In this document: positions 33,585-39,280 of the stretch, piece after piece
Layout: every line of letters begins with the position of its first letter
Position numbering within the stretch: the first letter of the stretch is position 1
DNA from: Bradyrhizobium lablabi
GTDB taxonomy: Bacteria; Pseudomonadota; Alphaproteobacteria; Rhizobiales; Xanthobacteraceae
Direction: 5' to 3'
DNA length: 39,280 nucleotides
Assembly: GCF_018129385.1 (NCBI RefSeq)
Contig: NZ_JAFCLN010000032.1
Coordinates: forward strand, 1 to 39,280
Program-made: the position numbers and the translations under genes
Notes under the pieces: generated by a model
Told to the model about the DNA's origin: nothing
Database searches by the model: none
The model's input: the letters and a program-made list of their open reading frames with translations, nothing else

Positions 33585-35993
33585 ATGGCAACACTCTCTA
33601 CTCGAAAGCCAAAAGTGAGCAACGCCGAACAGGCGCCGTTGGCGAACGAAGAGCTGGAGCTGATGAACCGCTACTGGCTTGCGTGCAACTATCTCTCGGT
33701 GGGCATGATCTATCTCAAGGACAATCCGCTGCTCAGAGAGCCCTTGAAGCCGGAACATGTGAAGCACCGGCTGCTCGGGCACTGGGGCGCAAGCCCGGCG
33801 TTGTCCTTTGCCTGGGTGCATCTGAACCGGATGATCGTCCTGCACGACCTCGACGTGATTTTCGTGGCGGGGCCCGGACACGGCGCGCCCGGGGTGCTGG
33901 GGCCGGCATACCTCGAAGGCGGCTACTCCGAATTCTATCCGGACAAGAGCGAGGACGCTGAGGGAATGCAGAAATTCTTCAGGCAGTTCTCGTTTCCCGG
34001 CCATATCGGGAGCCACGTCACGCCGGAAACGCCGGGCTCCATCCACGAAGGAGGAGAGCTCGGCTACAGCCTTTCGCATGCTTACGGCATGGCGCTCGAC
34101 AATCCCGACCTGATCGTCGCCTGCGTTGTCGGCGATGGCGAGGCGGAGACCGGGCCACTGGCCACCGCGTGGCATTCCAACAAGTTCGTCAATCCCGTGC
34201 GTGACGGGGCTGTGCTGCCGATCCTGAACCTGAATGGCTACAAGATAGCCAATCCGACAATCCTTGCACGTGTGAGCCACGACGAGCTGGAGGCGCTGTT
34301 TGTCGGCTACGGGTACACTCCGTATTTTGTTGAAGGTGATGACCCCGCCCTGATGCACCAGAAAATGGCGGCGACGCTGGAGCAGGCCATCGGCGAGATC
34401 CGTGTTCAACAGAAGACCGCGCGGGATTCGAACAAGCCCGTCCGTCCGCGGTGGCCGATGATCGTGCTGCGATCGCCCAAGGGCTGGACCGGGCCGAAGG
34501 AGATCAAGGGCCACAAGGTAGAAGGCTCGTGGCGCGCGCACCAGGTGCCGCTTACCGACGTGCGCGAAAATCCGGCGAACCTGAAACTGCTCGAAGACTG
34601 GATGCGCAGCTACAAGCCCGACGAGTTGTTCGATGCAAACGGCTGGCTGGTGCCGGAGCTCAAGGCGTTGGCGCCCCGCGGCAACCGGCGCATGAGCTGC
34701 AACCCGCACGCCAACGGCGGATTGCTGCGCAAGGACCTCAAGCTGCCCGACTTTCGCGACTATGCGGTGGAGGTAACAGCACACGGCACAACCATGCACG
34801 AGAACACGAAGCCGCTCGGCGAGTACCTTCGCGATGTGATGAAGAATAACCCGACCCGCTTCCGCGTATTCGGCCCTGACGAGACCGCCTCGAACCGCCT
34901 GCAAGCGCTTTATGAAGCGAGCAAGAAGACCTGGATGGCGGAGACGCTGCCGGAGGACGCCGATGGCGGCGAGCTCGCGCCGGACGGGCGCGTGATGGAG
35001 ATGCTCTCGGAGCATACGCTCGTTGGCTGGCTGGAGGGCTATTTGCTCACGGGCCGGCACGGATTCTTCCACACCTACGAAGCGTTTGCCCATGTCATCG
35101 ATTCGATGTTCAACCAGCACGCCAAGTGGCTGGACATCTGCAAGAACCACGTGGCGTGGCGCGCACCGGTCGCGTCGGAAAACATTCTTCTCTCATCCAC
35201 GGTCTGGCGCCAGGACCACAACGGATTCTCCCACCAGGACCCCGGATTTATTGATCTGGTGACCAACAAGGGGCCGTCCGTCACACGTGTCTACCTGCCG
35301 CCCGACGCCAACACGCTGCTGTCGGTTGCGGATCACTGCCTGCGCAGCACCGATTACATCAACGTCATCGTCGCCGACAAACAGAAGCACCTCCAGTTCA
35401 CCACCATGGACGAGGCGATCGTCCACTGCACCAAGGGCCTCGGCATCTGGCCGCGTGCCAGCACCGACGCTGGCGAGGAGCCCGACGTCGTGCTGGCCTG
35501 CTGCGGCGACGTGGCGACCATGGAAGCACTGGCTGCCGCCGCTATCTTGCGTGAGCAAGTGCCCGATCTGAAGCTGCGCTTCGTCAATGTCGTGGATTTG
35601 TTCAGGCTCCAGCCGGCATCCGAGCATCCGCACGGATCGACGGAGCGCGAGTTCGACAGCCTGTTCACCACGAACAAGCCGATCATCTTCAACTTCCACG
35701 GCTATCCCTGGCTCATCCACAAGCTCTCATACCGGTTCAAGGGACACGAGAACCTGCACGTGCGGGGCTACAAGGAAAAGGGCAGCATCAACACGCCGCT
35801 TGAGCTCGCAATGCTGAACGACACGTCCCGCTTCCACCTCGTCATCGATGTGATCGATTGGGTGCCCAAATTGCACACGAAGGCCGCTCACCTCAAGGAG
35901 GCAATGAAGAACGCCATCATCGACAATCGCCGCTACGCGCACGAGCACGGCATGGATCGGCCGGAGATCGTCAACTGGACCTGGCCGTACTGA
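33585..35993 (+). CDS. xfp: Xylulose-5-phosphate/fructose-6-phosphate phosphoketolase
   Basis: 802 residues, normal for the family. The thiamine-diphosphate enzyme splits xylulose 5-phosphate (and often fructose 6-phosphate) with phosphate to acetyl phosphate and a shorter sugar phosphate. Visible motifs: GHWGASPALSFAWVHLNR, GPGHGAPG (about 94-101), the ThDP-Mg motif GDGEAETGPLA with LNGYKIANP, then VFGPDETASNR, HTYEAFAHVIDSM, WRQDHNGFSHQDPG and the C-terminal NFHGYPWLIH. Start at the ATG at 33585 with GGGAGAG upstream; the frame is open a further 33 codons without family similarity. Substrate preference (single or dual) cannot be told by eye. Acetate kinase is not in the window. Confidence 0.95.
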   Translation: MATLSTRKPKVSNAEQAPLANEELELMNRYWLACNYLSVGMIYLKDNPLLREPLKPEHVKHRLLGHWGASPALSFAWVHLNRMIVLHDLDVIFVAGPGHGAPGVLGPAYLEGGYSEFYPDKSEDAEGMQKFFRQFSFPGHIGSHVTPETPGSIHEGGELGYSLSHAYGMALDNPDLIVACVVGDGEAETGPLATAWHSNKFVNPVRDGAVLPILNLNGYKIANPTILARVSHDELEALFVGYGYTPYFVEGDDPALMHQKMAATLEQAIGEIRVQQKTARDSNKPVRPRWPMIVLRSPKGWTGPKEIKGHKVEGSWRAHQVPLTDVRENPANLKLLEDWMRSYKPDELFDANGWLVPELKALAPRGNRRMSCNPHANGGLLRKDLKLPDFRDYAVEVTAHGTTMHENTKPLGEYLRDVMKNNPTRFRVFGPDETASNRLQALYEASKKTWMAETLPEDADGGELAPDGRVMEMLSEHTLVGWLEGYLLTGRHGFFHTYEAFAHVIDSMFNQHAKWLDICKNHVAWRAPVASENILLSSTVWRQDHNGFSHQDPGFIDLVTNKGPSVTRVYLPPDANTLLSVADHCLRSTDYINVIVADKQKHLQFTTMDEAIVHCTKGLGIWPRASTDAGEEPDVVLACCGDVATMEALAAAAILREQVPDLKLRFVNVVDLFRLQPASEHPHGSTEREFDSLFTTNKPIIFNFHGYPWLIHKLSYRFKGHENLHVRGYKEKGSINTPLELAMLNDTSRFHLVIDVIDWVPKLHTKAAHLKEAMKNAIIDNRRYAHEHGMDRPEIVNWTWPY

Positions 35994-36007
35994 GCGTTTG
36001 CCGCGGC

Positions 36008-36027
36008 GCTCCGAAGCGGTTCGGAGC
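36008..36027 (+). terminator. Hairpin after the phosphoketolase gene
   Basis: GCTCCGAA-GCGG-TTCGGAGC is a perfect 8-bp stem with a 4-base loop, 14 bases after the stop codon. No T-run follows, so termination is likely but not certain. Confidence 0.5.
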
Positions 36028-36131
36028 ACGCCCGCCGATTGCCGCTTGACTGTCCCTGCGCTGCGTCCCGCCAGAACGAATGGAGGGCGATCGAGCTGGC
36101 TGCATCGAAACTTCAGGAAGAGGTGAGTCAG

Positions 36132-37205
36132 ATGACAAAAATGAAAGCCGCCGTCTTTGTCGAGCCCGGCCGGATCGTGCTCGAACAGAAGCCCATACCC
36201 GATGTTGGTCCGCTCGACGCGCTGATGCGGATTACGACAACGACCATCTGCGGCACGGATGTTCACATCCTCAAAGGAGGATATCCGGTCGCCATGGGCC
36301 TGACGATCGGCCACGAGCCCGTTGGCGTGATCGAGAAGCTCGGTTCGCAGGTCAGGGGATTCCGCGAAGGCCAGCGCGTGATCGCCGGCGCCATCACGCC
36401 GAGCGGCTACAGCAACGCCTGCCAATGTGGCCGCTGCTCGCAGGATGGTCCTGATGACAAACATGGATGGAAGGCGGCGGGCGGATGGCGGTTCGGCAAC
36501 ACGATCGACGGCTGCCAGGCCGAATATGTCCTGGTACCTGACGCGATAGGCAACCTCGCGCCCGTCGCCGACGAACTCACCGACGAGCAGGTGCTGATGT
36601 GTCCCGACATCATGTCGACCGGCTTCAGCGGCGCCGAGAACGGCGGGATCAAGATCGGCGACATGGTGGCGGTGTTCGCTCAGGGTCCGATCGGTCTTTG
36701 CGCCACCGCCGGTGCCAGGCTGCTCGGCGCCTCGACCATCATCGCAGTCGACCGGCTGCCGGAACGTCTCGATATGGCGCGTCGTCTCGGCGCCGACTAC
36801 GTCGTGGACTTCAGTAAGGTCGATCCGGTTGCCGAAATCCTGCGCATCACCGATGGACGCGGGGTAGATGTGGCCATCGAGTCGCTGGGTATCCAGTCCA
36901 CGTTTGAATCGTGTCTGCGGGTGTTGCGACCGGGCGGGACCTTGTCGAGCCTTGGCGTCTATTCGTCCGACCTGAAGATACCCGTCGACGCCTTCGCGAC
37001 CGGACTCGGCGACCACAGGATCGTGACAACGCTCTGCCCGGGTGGGAAAGAGCGCATGCGACGATTGATGGCCGTGATCGAATCGGGACGCGTCGACCTC
37101 AGCGCGATGGTGACGCACCGGTTCAAGCTGGATGAGATCGAAGCCGCCTATGACCTCTTCGCAAACCAACGCGACGGGGTGTTCAAGGTCGCGATCACGC
37201 CGTGA
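36132..37205 (+). CDS. Zinc-dependent alcohol dehydrogenase (secondary-alcohol type)
   Basis: 357 residues, medium-chain dehydrogenase family. Catalytic zinc ligands: Cys40 (CGTDVH), His61-Glu62 (GHEPVG) and Asp159 (CPDIMSTGFSGAE). An Asp at the third position with TGF-x-GAE is the pattern of Clostridium/Thermoanaerobacter secondary ADHs. The structural-zinc lobe is altered (CQCGRC only). The Rossmann region has AQGPIGLCA and an acidic residue after strand two (AVDRLPE), favouring NAD(H) over NADP(H) by inference. ATG at 36132 with AGGAAGAGG upstream; an earlier in-frame ATG at 36039 gives no family match. It follows the phosphoketolase at 138 bases, behind a hairpin, so it may have its own transcript. 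Confidence 0.88.
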   Translation: MTKMKAAVFVEPGRIVLEQKPIPDVGPLDALMRITTTTICGTDVHILKGGYPVAMGLTIGHEPVGVIEKLGSQVRGFREGQRVIAGAITPSGYSNACQCGRCSQDGPDDKHGWKAAGGWRFGNTIDGCQAEYVLVPDAIGNLAPVADELTDEQVLMCPDIMSTGFSGAENGGIKIGDMVAVFAQGPIGLCATAGARLLGASTIIAVDRLPERLDMARRLGADYVVDFSKVDPVAEILRITDGRGVDVAIESLGIQSTFESCLRVLRPGGTLSSLGVYSSDLKIPVDAFATGLGDHRIVTTLCPGGKERMRRLMAVIESGRVDLSAMVTHRFKLDEIEAAYDLFANQRDGVFKVAITP

Positions 37206-37287
37206 CGGGCCACGAGGCCCCGCACCGCAAGGACGTTTACAACCACACCATGGCTGGATCAGGCTGGTCATGGTCTGCGGATTGTGG

Positions 37288-37333
37288 TTCACACGGGAGA
37301 GGCGCAAGGTTCGATCCCTTGTGCATCCATCAT
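37288..37333 (+). repeat. Partial copy of tRNA-Val 3' half (putative att site)
   Basis: Direct, imperfect repeat of 6489-6534: 42 of 46 bases agree without gaps. It starts exactly at the anticodon loop (TTCACAC), keeps the whole T-arm (CAAGG-TTCGATC-CCTTG) and ends just past the CCA. The four differences are two adjacent bases in the variable loop, one in the acceptor stem and one in the CCA. There is no 5' half, so it cannot be a tRNA gene. It fits the distal attachment site of an element integrated in the tRNA-Val gene. Confidence 0.8.
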
Positions 37334-37407
37334 TCCTTCAAGCGATCCGTACGACTGCCTTTTCGTCCAGAACGTCCGCATACTTCGACACATTTGGAGG
37401 CGCTTCC

Positions 37408-37701
37408 ATGCAGATCTATAATGTCGTGAAATTCAAGGTGAAGGCGGGCGAAGAGGCCGCGTTCCTCGATGCGCATCGCGGCGGCAAGGCCAAATGGCCG
37501 GGGCTCGAGCGCGGCGTCATCATCAAGACGGGCGAGCAGACATTTTGCCTGATCGGCACGTGGTCCAGCCAGGAAGCGATGGTCGCCGCGCGGCCGGCAA
37601 TGATCGAGACGCTCAACAGTTTTCGCGCGCTGCTGGAGGATCAGGGCGGCGGACGCGGCGTGACGGATGCCGTCTCGGGCGGCGTGGTGCTCGATCTCTG
37701 A
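37408..37701 (+). CDS. Small ABM-like (dimeric alpha/beta barrel) protein
   Basis: 97 residues from the ATG at 37408, with TTTGGAGG upstream. MQIYNVVKFKVKAGEEAAFLDAH and the later TFCLIGTWSSQEAMVAARPAMI have the look of antibiotic-biosynthesis-monooxygenase-like barrels: strand, helix with AFLDAHR, strand, then W and a helix. Such small proteins are often heme or quinone mono-oxygenases or merely binding proteins; function unknown. It is the first gene beyond the tRNA fragment and convergent with the microprotein at 37784. Confidence 0.75.
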   Translation: MQIYNVVKFKVKAGEEAAFLDAHRGGKAKWPGLERGVIIKTGEQTFCLIGTWSSQEAMVAARPAMIETLNSFRALLEDQGGGRGVTDAVSGGVVLDL

Positions 37702-37735
37702 CGTCGTTCAGATTTGGCGGAGAATCGGCGGTAAG

Positions 37736-37760
37736 CGCGCTCCGGCCAGGCTGGAGCGCG
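37736..37760. terminator. Hairpin between two convergent genes
   Basis: CGCGCTCC and GGAGCGCG form a perfect 8-bp stem with a 9-base loop, midway between the convergent stops at 37701 and 37784. Position suggests a bidirectional terminator; neither side has a T-run. Confidence 0.45.
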
Positions 37761-37783
37761 AGGGTCTTGCTGTAAGCCGCTGG

Positions 37784-37912
37784 CTAGATTCCCAGAAGCC
37801 AGACGGCGATGATGGTGCCGAGCACCGCAAGGCCGGAAATCGTCCAACCCGTCGCGTAGACCGCGCCATCGGGTTGGGGGTGATCCACCATCGTATCGTG
37901 CCAGTGGGTCAT
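37784..37912 (-). CDS. 42-residue membrane microprotein
   Basis: A minus-strand frame from the ATG at 37910-37912 to the TAG at 37784-37786. CCAGGAGG, a near-perfect Shine-Dalgarno sequence, lies at ideal distance. The product has a hydrophilic His-rich start (MTHWHDTMVDHPQPDGAVY) and one transmembrane segment (WTISGLAVLGTIIAVWLLGI) reaching the last residue. No family recognised. The strong ribosome site and clean topology make it a likely real gene. Confidence 0.7.
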   Translation of the reverse strand: MTHWHDTMVDHPQPDGAVYATGWTISGLAVLGTIIAVWLLGI

Positions 37913-38096
37913 AAGAGCCTCCTGGAGACCGCCTGTGTAGGTTAGGTTCCGGACCCGGCCAAAGGTTCAAACCGGCCGCAAGATTTCCAGGGAAGCGGAT
38001 CGGCGGCCGTTTCGCGTCGCAGCGAGACCCGCCATTTGCCTTTGACTTTTGTCGTAGCCTGACTAGGCTCCGCCGCGGTGTTCCGGGGGGAATGTC

Positions 38097-38474
38097 ATGC
38101 AAAAACAAACCGGTCTCATCCTCAAGGTCAGGCCCTGGTCGCCGCTGGCGTTCCTGGCGGCGCTGCTCGCGATCGGCCTCGGGTCGGCCCTTGAGAAGGT
38201 TTTGCTGGCGTTCGGGATAAATCTCTATTTTGCCGGGTTTGTGCCGGCGATCCTGATCGCCAGCCTGTTTGCCGGCGTGCCGGCCGGGCTGTTTGCGAGT
38301 GTGGCCACGGTACCCCTCGTCTGGTGGGCGTTCATGCCGCCGCACTTCGAATTCTCCGCGCTCACCGCCGCGGATTATCACCGCTTTGTCATGTTCGCGC
38401 TGATGAGCGCACTGGCGATCAGCTTTTCCCGGCTCTATCGCGAGGCGCTTTCGCTTTCGAGGAAACGAAGCTGA
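38097..38474 (+). CDS. DUF4118-like membrane protein
   Basis: 125 residues with three or four hydrophobic segments (SPLAFLAALLAIGLGSAL, FAGFVPAILIASLFAGVPAGLFAS, VATVPLVWWAFMPP, FVMFALMSALAISF). The pattern FVPAILIASLFAGVPAG-x-FAS with WWAFMPP matches the DUF4118 membrane domain of KdpD-type and other sensor kinases. Here no kinase domain follows, as in many stand-alone rhizobial forms. GGGGGGAATGTC lies before the ATG. The next small membrane gene begins 14-26 bases after the stop. Confidence 0.75.
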   Translation: MQKQTGLILKVRPWSPLAFLAALLAIGLGSALEKVLLAFGINLYFAGFVPAILIASLFAGVPAGLFASVATVPLVWWAFMPPHFEFSALTAADYHRFVMFALMSALAISFSRLYREALSLSRKRS

Positions 38475-38500
38475 GGAAGGCCGCGGAAGTGGCACTGCCG

Positions 38501-38734
38501 ATGTCCCCGCAAAAGCTGCTGATGTATTTCGCCAGCCTGATCGGCGGCGCCATCGGGCTGTTTGCCCCGGTCGGCGTAGTGAAATGGCTGATGCAGACCG
38601 AGCCGGAGGACGCCGGGATCTTGACGTTCTTCTTTGTGCCCGTCTGGTGCCTGCTGGTGATCGCAGGTCTGCTCGTGGGATGGCGGCTCGGGCTGCTGGT
38701 AACGGGCGGCAAGCGAGCTGCGAAGGTTGGCTGA
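38501..38734 (+). CDS. Small membrane protein, two transmembrane segments
   Basis: 77 residues from the ATG at 38501: LLMYFASLIGGAIGLFAPVGVVKWL, a short acidic loop (QTEPEDAG), then ILTFFFVPVWCLLVIAGLLVGWRLGLLV and a basic end. No family recognised. A GTG at 38489 in the same frame has a better-placed AGGAAGG and would add four residues. Probably in one transcript with the DUF4118 gene. Confidence 0.6.
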   Translation: MSPQKLLMYFASLIGGAIGLFAPVGVVKWLMQTEPEDAGILTFFFVPVWCLLVIAGLLVGWRLGLLVTGGKRAAKVG

Positions 38735-38828
38735 CGGTCATCCCGAGCTGCGCGGCGTTCCGATTCAATTGTCAAACAGCCCCAGTCACGTGGCCCCTGC
38801 GAACGCCGGGCACGTTCAACAGCAGCGG

Positions 38829-38929
38829 TCGTCATACCCGCGAAGGCGGGTATCCAGTACGCCGCGGCTTCTCGACTCATGCGCTGACGTCCCTGGAATA
38901 CTGGATCCCCGCCTTCGCGGGGACGACGA
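38829..38929. repeat. Pair of REP-like palindromes in inverted orientation
   Basis: Each arm is itself a hairpin: TACCCGCGAAGGCGGGTA core at 38834-38851 and CCCCGCCTTCGCGGGG at 38907-38922. The arms 38829-38860 and 38898-38929 are near-perfect reverse complements of each other, about 37 bases apart. Units of the form CCCGCGAAGGCGGG-ATCCAGTA are common extragenic palindromes in Bradyrhizobium and relatives, as I recall. They may fold into one large stem-loop in RNA. Confidence 0.85.
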
Positions 38930-38940
38930 CTGAATGTGCG

Positions 38941-39280
38941 TTGTCGTTCTCGCGACATCATCTGCCCGAGCTATTCGATCTTCATCGCGCCTCCGAAGCC
39001 AGAGGGCGCAGGGAATGCCGGGTGCGCGCTGCACCCGCGGTCTCGTGTGCGCTGCTTGCGCAACGAAAAAATGCACACGAGCATACAGGTGAGCGGAGAA
39101 CACTCCGACATCCCCTGCGCAATGGCTTTACGGCTTATATCGCGCTCTCCCTGGTGAGCGGGCTTGTTGTCACCATCGCCGGCAGCATATGCCGCCGACT
39201 TAGCGCCAGCGTCGCGGCGCCAGGACCACACGACTTCGCCGTACGCCCTTGCTCAGTCGTCTGCTGAACAAGCGCGTCCA
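38941..39280. repeat. Probable dispersed repeat element (runs off the window)
   Basis: No functional gene is visible. Translated pieces such as PEGAGNAGCALHPRSRV and GPHDFAVR are ones I recall from many spurious small hypothetical proteins across Bradyrhizobium genomes, which points to a non-coding repeat present in many copies. Only one copy is in this window, so the repeat nature rests on memory, not on the sequence itself. Confidence 0.5.

Noticed and set aside
32349..35150. A 933-codon minus-strand open frame opposite the YhhJ-like and phosphoketolase genes
   Set aside because: Length is due to GC-rich codon bias; the protein is low in hydrophobic order and unlike any family, while the plus strand encodes clear enzymes.
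37255..37335. A second tRNA gene at the island end
   Set aside because: Only the part from the anticodon loop onward is present; no acceptor 5' strand or D-arm, and the CCA is changed.

Overview
The window looks like chromosomal DNA of an alphaproteobacterium of the order Rhizobiales, most likely Bradyrhizobium or a close relative. The evidence is the high-GC coding style, the cheA/chpT pair, an EipA (DUF1134) gene, DUF992, many tandem NarL-type regulators, and repeat families at the right end that I recall from Bradyrhizobium genomes. The species call is inference from gene content; no database was searched.

Layout. (1) Positions 1-6322 read as core chromosome: the 5' part of cheA, the histidine phosphotransferase gene chpT, cysQ, a YHS-domain protein, eipA and a membrane-anchored coiled-coil protein. 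(2) An intact tRNA-Val(CAC) lies at 6459-6533. (3) Positions 6605-37205 look like an accessory block. It holds a nickel permease gene divergent from a complete ureABCEFGD-ureT urease locus, a GntP-type permease, a sensor kinase with two paralogous response regulators, and a Bax-inhibitor-1 protein. Next come envelope proteins of unknown function (small secreted protein, AI-2E/PerM permease, multi-pass protein, DUF992, a PGWG-repeat protein, small membrane protein), then a five-gene export operon (RND adaptor and pump, HlyD adaptor, RbbA-like double ABC protein, YhhJ-like permease), a phosphoketolase and a zinc alcohol dehydrogenase. (4) At 37288-37333 there is a second, imperfect direct copy (42 of 46 bases) of the 3' half of the tRNA-Val gene. 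(5) The right end has an ABM-like protein, a 42-residue membrane microprotein, two small membrane proteins, a facing pair of REP-like palindromes and part of a dispersed repeat.

The main structural result is the tRNA duplication. The repeat starts exactly at the anticodon loop and runs to the CCA end, as expected of att sites made by tyrosine integrases that use tRNA genes. The 30.8 kb between the copies is therefore probably an old genomic island. No integrase was seen, and two apparent gene fragments (an amino-acid permease N-terminus and an HdeD-type C-terminus) suggest decay.

How the genes could work together: the island couples urea uptake (UreT), nickel uptake (NiCoT permease) and urease maturation (UreE, F, G, D). 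It adds envelope and efflux functions, and a phosphoketolase route from sugar phosphates to acetyl phosphate. The ure gene order matches the ure-2 locus of Brucella, as I recall it.
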